DNA of 64,000 bases from Isoetes taiwanensis (taxonomy: Eukaryota > Streptophyta > Lycopodiopsida > Isoetales > Isoetaceae), in contig JAJEKV010000028.1 in assembly GCA_021234155.1 (NCBI GenBank), positions 11,672,134 through 11,736,133 on the forward strand, in the 5' to 3' direction. The notes under the pieces are model-generated. The model was not told the DNA's origin. It worked only from the letters and a program-made list of their open reading frames with translations, and searched no databases. Below, in pieces: positions 46,770 to 56,720 of the stretch (position 1 is the stretch's first letter; each line of letters starts with the position of its first letter). The position numbers and the translations under genes were made by a program.

Positions 46770-47863
46770 CTAAGAGCTAGGTCCCCCCTCTTCATCCATA
46801 GGCCGAGGAGGTGGTGGCAGCGGTCGATGTCGTAACAAAGTCACCCCTGGGTCTACTGTGGCAGCTGCAATGGAGGCGATCTCTGGTGGGTAGGCAACAG
46901 CCGTAAGGAGTTTCATACTCATCCAAGGTGCAATATCCTGCCCCAAGGCCGTCAAGGCAAGATCCCGTCATACGAGTACGTAAGTAAGCGTACGATAGGG
47001 AAACTTCTTGTGCCCTGCCAATGTGGAAAGAGCATGGAGGGTCCACCATGAAGCCTCGGCCTCTGGCCCTAAGTCCCGGGCTACAAAAAGAACTTGCCTC
47101 TGCTGAAAAGCTGATAGGAAGAAGCGAGTAAGGTGATTCCCCAGTAGCTTCCCTTGAGGGGTCTCCGACGTGGCAACTTCCTTATCCAAGTCCATAGGGA
47201 CTTCTTCCTCCTTGAGTTCCCCCTGCTCCTCCTTCAAATGAGTAGGATTATGGTATAAATCCTCTCCCTCCTCTTCCACATCAGAGGGAACTTCGACCAT
47301 ATTAATGTTTGGGACATGAGGCCCCATAGCGGTAAAGGCATCCGATGAAGGCTGAGATGGCGGATCTTGCATCACCAGTTCTTGAAGCCGTAGCAAGGTT
47401 TCGGCCGGCTCTATGGTCTCCTGGTGGAATTGGAGCAGCTGCTGCACCTCTTGGGGCAGATCAATAGGAGCGAAGTCGATGAAGTCATCCATACAATACT
47501 CCGCTGCCCTTGGTGATACACAACTGGAAGGGCGTCTAGCCCTGACAAGCGTGCAGCTTGTTCCCGACGTGGTGGCATCTCCTCTGCCAACTGCTTCCAA
47601 CGGGTGAAGTCACCCATGCCTATATGCTCATCGTCTTCCTCCTCGGAAGACTCAGGAAGTTTGCCTTTCTCTACTGGCAATGTCTCATCCTCAACGTACT
47701 GATCCATGAGGATGGCTAGGGCAAAGGCAACTTCAAGATATTGTCGCCCCTGGTGCTGCACAACTGGCAGGTGCTTGCCCCATCTAAGTTTACCCTTTAG
47801 CACATCATATGCGTGGGTGTCACCTCCTAGTATATCCCGAACTACCTCCCGTTCTAGATACAA
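46770..47863 (-). CDS. Unknown acidic protein, frameshifted, upstream of gag
   Basis: Three overlapping minus-strand frames form one likely product. 47863-47500 contains a helical N-terminus and an acidic SSEEEDDEH run. 47600-46968 continues with LPQEVQQLLQFHQETIEP and a glutamate-rich segment, ending near a SFYRTL-like hydrophobic stretch. 46955-46770 has a proline-rich end (PLPPPPRP) before the stop. Codon-like open length over 1 kb on one strand supports former coding. No family is recognised. Orientation suits an accessory ORF of the gag-only element or a captured host gene. Confidence 0.35.
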
Positions 47864-48023
47864 CTGGGGGGGTTCCCCAAGAGGAATACACAGAGGAAGA
47901 TCTCCTCTGTATAAAACTCTAGGAATCCAGCATAATCTGGGTGCCGCTGCATATTAGTGATGAGATCAAGGCGCTGACAGAGAAAAAAAAAGTCGAGAAA
48001 GACCCTCAAGGCCCCTCTGATAG

Positions 48024-48051
48024 CCTTTCTCGACTCGCGAGTCAAGAAAGG
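48024..48051. repeat. 28-base palindrome, TTTCTCGACTCGCGAGTC family
   Basis: It reads CCTTTCTCGACTCG and its complement with one mismatched pair of fourteen. Half-sites (CCTTTCTCGACTC) recur near 48076 and 48197. It is related to the palindromes at 50080 and 50177. Confidence 0.75.
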
Positions 48052-48099
48052 TAGTTTAGAGTGAAAACACAAGTCTGAGGGCCTTTCTCGACTCGAGGC

Positions 48100-50060
48100 A
48101 ACTCAGAGTGAAAAACGCAGGTCCGTGGGCCAATTCTGTGGAAGAGGCAGGTCCGTAGGAAAACAAAAAAGCTCAGAGTGAAAAACGCAAGTCTAAGAGC
48201 CTTTCTCGACTCACAATCTAAACCAATCTAAACCTATGCATTAAACCTATGAAAACTATACATTAAAAATATGTAAATTTATGTGTCTTAAACCTTCAAA
48301 ATGAGTTAAACAAGGTAAAGTATATCATGATCTTTGAAAAGTTAAATAATTTAACTTTTCAAAGCTTTTCTTGTTCAACCATCACCAATATTTATCACAT
48401 CGAGCAATCGAATATTTAAGTTCAATATAAAGTCAACCATTATATATATTCAAGTTCAACCATTACCAACCTTTACTAATATTTCAACCATTACCAATAT
48501 TTATCATGAGATATTTTTATGTTTTATTTTTTGGTTTAGCTATTGCCGATACTTACCAATAATCAAGCCCATCCGTTACTAATATTTACCAACATTAAAG
48601 TGTCAAGCTCATCCGTTACTAATATTTACCAACATTAAAGTTTAACCACTGCTAATATTAAAGTTTAACCATATACTTACGTCCTTTTTTTTTTTTTTTT
48701 CGATACCCCGCTTTTTTTATACCCCGCTTTTTCTTCCCACCCATATTTAAATTTTAAAATTTGGTACACACCTTTGAGCCGGAGATCCCGTTGTACAACA
48801 GTCTTTGTTTCCAAAAGCTGCCATAGCCGTAGCCATAGCTCGGATGCTCCTTGCTTGATCCTTCTTGATCCGGCATGGTTCCACAGTTATGATGCAACAA
48901 GGCCAATCCAGAAGGCCGATCTGCTGTAGTTATGATGCAACAAGGCCGCTGGAGCAAGGCTCAGATCCAGAAGGCCATCATTCTGAAGGCCTCCAGCCGA
49001 TGATGCAATAAGGCCGATCTGAAGCCGGTGCAACAAGCTCATTCTCAGATCATTCTCAGACCATTTTCTCAGAACATCATTCTTAGATCCAGCCGATGAT
49101 GAAATAAGGCAAAATACCGCAACAAGGCTCGACCAAATCTTTGAAATAAGGTTCCGCCGTTGAATCCTCGGCCAATTTCATCAAACAAGGCTTGAAGATA
49201 TGCCTATAAAATTATCACATGATAAGCAGCAGCAAGCAACGGCAAGTATGGCAGCAACGACAAGGATGACAACGATGACAAGCTTACGGCCATGGAGCTG
49301 CCGGGCTGCATATAAGTTCTCTGCTCATACTTTCCGCTGCAACCGTTTGCACCCTTTTTTCAAGTAATATGTAAGTTGCTCAGATCGGCAGATTGAGTCC
49401 GGGCAATGAACATGGACGGAAGCTCCTCTGCCCAAAAACACGACTTTGTCTGGCGCATTTGTGCCGGCATCCTTTGTGCGGGCATCCTTTGGCGCATTCT
49501 TCCTCTGTCAGGCATCGTTTGGCGCATTCTTCCTCTGTCAGATCCCCAGCAGCGGCCTTCAGCATTGAGTCCTCCGGAAAGTAATTCTCGGCCGATAGTT
49601 TCTCCATTTCTTCTTATGCGTTGGACTCCATCTCGCGGCGAAGGCGAGTGCATAATAGTAGAACCAAAGGTCGCGATTGTTCGATGCAAAACGGCTCTTG
49701 GGTGTTACCATGGCGGATCCCCAAATTTTGCGGTTGTAGAATGCAATGATGCGAGAATGCGTGTGAGGTCGAAGCGAGGGCTGCTAGATGAGCGATGCAA
49801 GGCCGCTTATGTAAGCCGAAGGGCGTCGTCGGCCTACGGTGATGATGTGGGGGCATGTCTGAAAAAGATTCCAAATATCATGTGATAAATTTATAGGCTT
49901 TTATTTGATAAATTTGAAACAAGCCACTGAAATCCATGTTGTGCAAGATGAAGATATGCCAAAGAGATGTGCAAGGAGGATCCTATTGCCATGCACTAGC
50001 CTAGAGTTTTGAGCGAAGATTTAATGAAGTTTTGAACCATGGTGGATTCAATTTTTTGGC
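48100..50060. other. Stretch without a supportable gene
   Basis: AT-rich sequence with loose TTACCAATATTTA repeats lies at 48400-48680. A T-run is near 48690, and GATGCAACAAGGCC-type short repeats at 48880-49120. A 159-codon plus-strand frame (49406-49885) contains the internally repeated GCGCATTCTTCCTCTGTCAG text and has no recognisable domain; I do not treat it as a gene. Confidence 0.45.
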
Positions 50061-50079
50061 CGAAGCTTCAGAAAAGGAT

Positions 50080-50113
50080 GCTTCATTCTCGACTACCGAG
50101 TCGAGAATGAAGC
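50080..50113. repeat. 34-base palindrome, 15-base perfect arms
   Basis: Arms GCTTCATTCTCGACT and AGTCGAGAATGAAGC are separated by ACCG. A second copy (50177-50210) has loop AGCG and one arm mismatch. Both are preceded by GCTTCAGAAAAGGAT, so a roughly 50-base block was duplicated 97 bases apart. Confidence 0.8.
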
Positions 50114-50409
50114 AAATCAAGCGCATGTTTAGGGAAGTATCAAAGGATGCTTAGGGCGAAAGCTTCAGAAAAGGATGCTTCATTCTCGACTAGCGAGTCG
50201 AGAATGGAGGCAGTTTGTATTGTGTGGTTGGTGTTGTATTTGGGCCCTAGGTAGTTGTGGTGTTTGGTTGTGTATTTGGGCTCCATGCTTGTAATTGTAT
50301 GCATTCTTGACTACCATGTCAAGGATTATTATTTATCTTAGTCATTAGATTAATTTAATTTATTATTTAATTAATTATTAATTATACATTAATAATTAAT
50401 ACTACTGGG

Positions 50410-50746
50410 GGACCTTGCCCTACTTTGCCCCTTTGCTCTTCTCTTTCCCCCGGCGCCCCCCTCCTCCCTCCCTCCCTCCCCTCCCTCCCTCCTTCCCCCC
50501 CCTCCCTCCCCCCCCTTCCCCTTCCCTTCCCTTCCCCTTCTTCCAACTTATCCCTTGCCTCTCCTCCCTCTCCCTTGCTCCTTTGCCTCCCTCCCTCAGT
50601 CCCTCCCTTCCATCTCCCCTTCCTTCCTACCATTCTTTCTCCACCGTCTCCTCTTCTTTTCTCGGATTGTTCTTTGTAAATGTTATTGTTGCTTTATTAA
50701 GAAAAAATTCTATTCAAGCATTCATTTCAAAAAAAAAAAAAAAATT
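50410..50746 (+). repeat. Polypyrimidine tract followed by a poly-A tail
   Basis: About 230 bases (50415-50650) on the plus strand are almost entirely C and T in CCCTCC/CCTTCC arrays. Then come a short AT-rich part with TTTATTAAGAAAAAA and an A-run at about 50730-50746. It looks like the 3' end of a plus-strand retroposed transcript, or an unrelated simple repeat. Long frames in it are a composition artefact. Confidence 0.55.
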
Positions 50747-50759
50747 AGCATGAGTCCCA

Positions 50760-51149
50760 TTTTCAGTCTGAGTCCCAAATTTCGAGATTTGACCCACTTT
50801 AATTAAATGCGACTTAATGTTTTATATGTCTCATGCAGGCTTTTGCATTTTGTGTACGTATTCACAAGGCATTTGGTCTGTGGGCGAAAAAGGGAATGTT
50901 AGGGTTTGATGCCTTATGTAGGCTATCAGTTAGGTTTAGGGTTTCCACGACCCTTGGTCTACCTTTAATGGGTTAAAGGTCTAAGGGTGCGCGCATTGCT
51001 AAGTGTGCGCACCATTGCAAGTTGCCCCCTAGGGCGTCCTTGCTTGGGTATCGTCGGCATTACACGCCGACCGGATCTGACGGTACGCTGGCGTGGCCAG
51101 TATGATATGGTATACGTCTTGAGACCGTATATCGTACTGGAACGTCACA
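50760..51149 (-). mobile_element. Second LTR, start only (3' LTR of the chromovirus)
   Basis: On the minus strand it begins TGTGACGTTCCAGTACG at 51149, directly after the polypurine tract, and shares TGTGACGTTCC with the 44305 LTR. An imperfect hairpin (CCAGTATGATAT...ATATCGTACTGG) follows the start, at about 51098-51140. The far end is not recognised and may be truncated near 50750. Confidence 0.5.
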
Positions 51150-51162
51150 TTCTCCCCCCCTT
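51150..51162 (-). promoter_or_regulatory. Polypurine tract (AAGGGGGGGAGAA)
   Basis: It abuts the LTR start and differs by one base from the tract at 44306-44318, linking the two elements. Confidence 0.7.
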
Positions 51163-51454
51163 GAATTGATGCTGTCCGCAGCATCGTGGGTCTCCCCACC
51201 TTGGGATCTACTTAACCTGCAATCAACCTCATGTATACGATATACCTATTATTACATCTATACATTTAATAGAATTACCTTAAGGTAATATTTATAGAAC
51301 ATTAATACTATTATGCAATCCAATGGTTATCACTTATGTCCTTATAACAATAACTCCTAATGTCTCGGTTATTTATTATATATACTATTATTGCTCGAGG
51401 TGCTCTTTATTCCTTGCAACACATTACAACAAAATTGTGTTGCAAGTCTTCGTA

Positions 51455-52020
51455 GTTCGACCTCCTGGCCCTCCGGAGCGCTCTATTGGCATGCAGGTCA
51501 ACACTACGTTAGTATCATTAATTTTAGATAAAATTTTTGGTTATATGGTGACCACCCCACCTATCTACATGGATGCATGGCTAATCTCTGCTGGAAGGGA
51601 AGAGGGTGAATCTTCCATTATGGCCGAGGAGACAAATATATATGCCTATATGCCACTCATGCCTACACCTTTAGTTGCCCAGCGTGGAGGATAGGTCCTT
51701 CCCGTATATGGGGCGTGAAGGCCAGATTCCTCCTATCAAAACATATATGGGGCTAGAGGTGCTTTTCCTATCAATGCATTCCTCAATGACCTCCTTTCTC
51801 TCGAGGTCGTCTACTTAGTGGGACGTATAGACTTTCCAAGCGGCACCGCCAGTCATGCCTACATTGACATTACACCACGTCCTAGAGATCACCGTAGTAA
51901 TCTCATCATCGGTTACAATGCATGCAACCCTTACCTCATAGGTTGCATGCGTAGATTATACCTAACTAGGCAAGCTGTTAATCTACACAAATCGACATGC
52001 CTGAGCCGATTTCTTCGGAG
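51455..52020 (+). pseudogene. Antisense reading frame between pol and the polypurine tract
   Basis: Opposite to the retroelement, a plus-strand frame (51323-51694) holds VVRPPGPPERSIGMQV and a GYMVTTPPIYMDAW segment. After a frame change near 51695-51730 it continues to about 52015 with NIYGARGAFPINAFLNDLLS and GRIDFPSGTASHAYIDITPRP. The continuing hydrophobic/charged alternation suggests one former protein of about 180 residues. I do not recognise it. Some plant Ty3/gypsy lineages (Tat/Ogre) carry antisense ORFs in this position, but this pol is a chromovirus. It overlaps the chromodomain end only at its last few codons. Confidence 0.35.
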
Positions 52021-54868
52021 ATGACTTTGCCGTCCCATTGCTCCATAAACTGTGGGTACTGTTTTTCTAGATCTCTTTTAAGTACCCATGTCGCGTCTTC
52101 CACCGGCAAGTGTTTCCACTTAACCAAGTATTGGAGGAATTCTGATCTCCTTGTTTTCTTGAATGCTTTATCAAGAATTAGCTCTGGAACTATTTCCAAC
52201 TGCTCCTCTGTCATTTCCAACATCGTTGGGGTGTCCAGGATTTCATCTGGGTTGGGAGTGTGCTTCTTCAGCAAACTCACGTGGAAGACTTTGTGGATCT
52301 TTAAGTGTGCTGGCAAGTCTAACCTGTAGGATTGGTTACCCACTCTCTTGACTATTTTGAAGGGTCCAGCCCACCTTGGAGCAAGTTTCTTGCAATTCCC
52401 GATGCGGAGCTTCGCCTGCTTCACCTTGATCTTGAGCCACACATTGTCGCCAACTTCAAACTGCCTGACTGTTCGATGCTTGTCGGCGATGCTCTTTTGA
52501 CGACTCCTTGCTGCTAGGAGATATTCCCGTACTTCTTCTACGAGCTGCTGCATGTCGCTCAACATTTGTTGGGAGACTTCCACTTTTGACACGGGATTGT
52601 GCCAAGTGTCTGGAGTCAGGCGTTGGTAGCCGTAGTTGATGATGATTCCTGCTTGGTGCTATTGTATGCAAACTCCATCAACTGAATAAATTCCTCCCAC
52701 ATACCTTGCTTGTTCCAGACGTAGTTTCAGAGCATGTCTTCCAAAATTCTATTGACACGCTCCATTTGCCCATCCGTCTGTGGATGATAGGCCGTGCTCA
52801 TGGATAGCTTCGTTCCAATCGTTGTGAAGAGATCCTGCCAGAAGGCACTGATGAACTTCGGATCTCGGTCGGAGATAATTTCCCTTGGCATGCCATGAAG
52901 TCTGAAAATCTCTTTGGTGAAGAGCTTTGCCGTGTCCATAGTCGTGTCCGTGGTCCGCAAAGGCACAAAATGGGCCATCTTCGACAACTTGTCGACCCAA
53001 TTACACCATCAAGGCATCCTTACCTCTTCTTCGTTCTTGGCGGTCTTTGTTATAAAATCCATCTTGACGACTTCCCACTTAGCGTTTGGTACAGCTAATG
53101 GTTCCAAAGCACACATTCGGTTGTTCGCTTTTCGTTTCTTTGGCATAGCCGACACTCCTTGATGTGGCGAAGCTATCCGCTTCTTCATTCCCGGCCAATA
53201 GTAGCTGCTACGCACTTTGAAATATGTCTTCATGAATCTGCGTGGCCAGCTATTGGGCTGTTGTTGAGGGTGTCGTGGAGGATCAACTTTCTTACTCCAG
53301 ATGATTCCGGCACGCACAACTTGTTCTTATGGTATAGGAGGTTACCTTCCTTTTTTAAGTTTTTGAAGGTTTCTCTCTTTGTCCGTTCTCGCTTCCTTGG
53401 ACAAGCTTGCCCATACTTCTTTGAAGTCCACATCCGTTGGCAAGGTTTCTTCTATCTTTTTTCGAAATCGCTGAAGAGCGCCGAGATTGCGTTGCGAAGG
53501 CACTCGTTTGTCGGTGGATGCCTTGAAAGCGCATCTGCTACCACATTAAGCTTCCCGGGTTTGTAGACTATCTCAAAGTCGTACTCCTCGAGAAATTCCA
53601 TCCACCTTCTCTGCCTCAGATTGAGATGTGGTTGCGTGAATACGTACTGGAGGCTCTGGTGATCAGTGTCCAACTGGAATTTCCTCCCTAAGAGGTAATG
53701 CCTCCGATTCTCAACGCCTACGACAACCGCTGGCGACTCTTGATCATCGCGTCCGGTAACGCGTTTGGCGTCGTTCATTTTCCCCGAAGTCGTGCGCTAT
53801 TACCCACTCTTCTTGCATCAAGATTTGCACTGTGGGCTATCTTGCTTTGTCCGTTGCCACTAACTTGTCCTTTTCCGGGTCTGGCAGGGTCAAAACGGGG
53901 GCGGTCGTCAAGGCTTCCTTCAACAACTCAAATCCTGCTTGGGCTTTCTTGAGCCGATGGTCTGCCCAATTTTTTACTTTCTCTGCCTTTGTTAAGTCCG
54001 TCAGTGGGGCTGCTATCTTTGCGAAGTTCTTCACGAACTTCCTGTAATACTACTGCTAGGCCAAGGAAACTTCGACCTCATGGACGTTCTTTGGTGCCGG
54101 CCATTGGATTCTTGCTTCAATCTTGGTGGGGTCTGCAATGAGATTCCTTCTTTGAAATCACATGACCGGAGGTATTCCACCTTCTGCAAGGCGGTGACAC
54201 CGACAACTTGGCATACAACCCGATGCCTCCTTAACTTCTCGAGCACCTTTCGGCGTCTTTGAGCATGCTCTTCAATGGATTTCTTCAGACACGGGGAATC
54301 GTCGTCGTCGAAGAATACTATCACAAAGGTGTCCAAGTATTCTCTGAAGATGTCGTTCATGAGTCTCATGAACGTAGCTAGGGCGTTGGATAGCCCAAAT
54401 GGCATTAGGTGAATTCGTAATGCCCATATCTGGTCCTAAAAGCCGTTTTGTGGATGTCCTCTTCTTTAATTCTGATCTGGTGATAACCTGACCTTAGGTC
54501 GATCTTGGAGAAGACTTTTGCCCCTTGGAGCTGGTCCATCAAGTCGTCTGACCTGGGAAGTGCGCACTTGTTCTTGATGGTGTGCTTGTTCAATTATCTG
54601 TAATCTATGCACATCCTCAAGCTTCCATCCTTCTTCTTGACAAAGAGGATGGGTGCCCCAAATGGTGAGACACTGGGCCTGATGAAGCCTAGATCGAGCA
54701 ATTCTTGTAGCTGCTTCTTTAGCTCCGTGAGTTCATGTGTGGTCATTCTATATGGGGCCTTGCTCGTCGGCTTGGTCCCTGGTTCGAGTGCTATCTCACA
54801 CTCTACTCCCCTGTAAGGAGGAAGAGTCTCGATCTCATCTGGAAAGAGATCGTGGAACTCCGTACACT
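51978..54868 (-). pseudogene. Ty3/gypsy chromovirus pol (RT, RNase H, integrase, chromodomain), decayed
   Basis: Minus-strand order is as follows. RT start near 54868-54600 ([19 protein letters not shown], then DYR followed by a stop). RT core at 54593-54405 ([15 protein letters not shown]) and 54405-54031, where the catalytic YxDD region has become FFDDDD. RT thumb at 54034-53837. RNase H at 53778-53452 (LDTDHQSLQYVF, YKPGKLNVVADALSR). Integrase zinc finger and core at 53433-52727 (ISDRDPKFISAFWQDL, HPQTDGQMERVNR). Integrase C-terminus and chromodomain at 52592-51978 (RWAGPFKI, YLVKWKHLPVEDATWVLKRDLEK). At least six frameshifts or stops are present. Gag and protease are missing upstream of 54868, where unrelated sequence begins. 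The chromodomain places it among chromoviruses. Confidence 0.85.
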
Positions 54869-55529
54869 ACAACCCCAACATTTGGTCCACGGCTGAAAAC
54901 AACAGTAAAAACAAAATACGCGTTGTCTTTTTGAAGATTTGAAAAAAACCTACACGTAGTTATATGGGGGTGTGGTTTTCCAAGGATCTGCTGTAGTTTT
55001 TCTTAAGGATACGTAGTTTTTTTTTTAAAGAATGGGTGCTTTCTAAAGGAGGTGTAGTCTCTTTTTTAAGGATGTGTTGTTTTCTCAGGCGGTATGGTTT
55101 TTTGAAGGGATGTTTTTTTTCAGGTGCTGTTTTTTAAGGTAGTGTTTTTTTGAGGTGTGGTTTTTTAAGGTTTTCTAATAATTCATGTATGATCAAGTTG
55201 TCCACATGCCATTACTGCCACAAAATGGCAGCATACAAGAGTTATATATGTTTGACACACTTCACTAGCATTTGACTTCATACATGTGTTGTGTGAGCTT
55301 GTAGAGTGTGAAAATTGAAGACATCCATCGCAACTTGTAGAAGTTGATATGAAGAACCAAAAATGGATAGTTTGGCATCATATAGGCATTTCTTGAAGGA
55401 CATTTGATCACCTAAGCATCTTGAACACTTGAAGTCAAAGGTTGAAGACCCAAAAGTTAATTGGAAGACTGCTCTAAATTCAATTTCTCTCTCTAAAGTA
55501 ACAAAGAGAGAGAGAGGAAGTATACCTTT
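54869..55529. other. GT-rich spacer without a gene
   Basis: 55010-55180 is made of irregular TTTTTTAAGG and GGTGTGGTTTTTT strings; the rest is unremarkable. It abuts the truncated 5' end of the chromovirus pol. Confidence 0.5.
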
Positions 55530-56720
55530 CAACATGCCATCTGGGCTCCAACATGCCAAGGTGGCTCAAACATACCCATGCCACCTAGGCTCCAACATGC
55601 CAAGGTGGCTCCAACATTCCACCTAGGCTCGAATATGCCAAGGTGGCTCAAACATGCCACCTAGGCTCCAACATGCCAAGGTGGCTCAAGCATGCCAAGG
55701 TGGGCTCCAGCATGCAACCTAGGCTCCAACATGCCAAGGTGGCACAAACATGCCATGTGGTCTCCAACATGCCACCTAGGCTCTAACATGCCAAGGTGGC
55801 TCCAACATGCCAAGGTGGCTCCAACATGCCATCTAGCCTCCTGCATGCCAAGGTGGCTCCAACATGCCACCTAGGCTCAAACATGCCAAGGTGGCTCAAA
55901 TATGCCATGCAGGCTCCAACATGCCAAGGTGGCTCAAACATGCCAAGGTGGCTCCAACGTGCCACCTAGGCTCCAACGTGCCAAGGTGGCTCGAACAGGC
56001 CATGCGGGCTCCAACATTCCACATAGGCTCGAACATGCCAAGGTGGCTCAAACATGCCACCAAGGCTCCAACATGCCACCTAGGCTCCAACATGCCAAGG
56101 TGGCTCAAACATGCCAAGGTGGGCTCCAACATGCCACCTAGGCTCAAATATGGTGGCTCAAACAAGCCAAGGTGGCTCAAACATGCCATCTAGGCTCCAA
56201 CATGCGCCACGTGGGTTCCAACATGCCACCTAGGCTCCAACATGACAAGGGGTCTCAAACATGCCACGCGTCTCCAACATGCCACCTAGGCTCCAACATG
56301 ACAAGGTGTCTCAAACATGCCACCTAGGCTCCAACATGCCAAGGTGGCTCCAACATTCCACCTAGGCTCCATCATGCCAAGATGGTTCAGACATGCCATC
56401 TAGGCTCCAATATGCCAAGGTGGCTCAAACATGCCAAGGTGGCTCTCAAACATGCCACGGGGGCTCCAACATGCCACCTAGGCTCAAACATGCCAAGGTG
56501 GCTCCAACATTCCACCTAGGCTCAAACATGCCAAGGTGGCTCAAACATGCCACCAACATGCCACCTAGGCTCCAACATGCCACGTGGACTCCAACATGCC
56601 AAGTTGGCTCAAACATGCCAAGGTGACTCCAACATGCCACGCAAGCTCCAACATGCCATCTAGGCTCCAACATGCCAAGGCGGCTCAGGCATGCCACCTA
56701 GGCTCAAGCATGCCACCTAG
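55530..56720. repeat. Minisatellite with a 19-bp unit in two subtypes
   Basis: About 60 units of the form GGCTCCAACATGCC plus either AAGGT or ACCTA (19 bases) occur, with CTCAAACATG variants. The subtypes are interspersed rather than in blocks, and ATG/CAT symmetry leaves long open frames on both strands. Those frames (for example HAKVAPTCHLGSNMPRWL-type repeats) are a by-product of the period, not genes. Confidence 0.85.

Noticed and set aside
49406-49885. 159-codon plus-strand ORF with Cys residues
   Set aside because: The N-terminal part is generated by a short DNA repeat (GCGCATTCTTCCTCTGTCAG twice); there is no signal, domain or splice support.
50382-50806. Four proline/serine or glycine/arginine-rich ORFs
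   Set aside because: They come from the CCCTCC simple sequence on either strand; compositional artefact.
55560-56630. Several 60-110 residue ORFs on both strands with HAKVAPTCHLGSN-like repeats
   Set aside because: They are products of the 19-bp minisatellite: the period gives three-unit cycles without stops in many frames. There is no start context or non-repeat domain.
55530-56720. CRISPR-like appearance of short repeats
   Set aside because: Units are 19 bases, contiguous and degenerate with no unique spacers, and the genome is eukaryotic.
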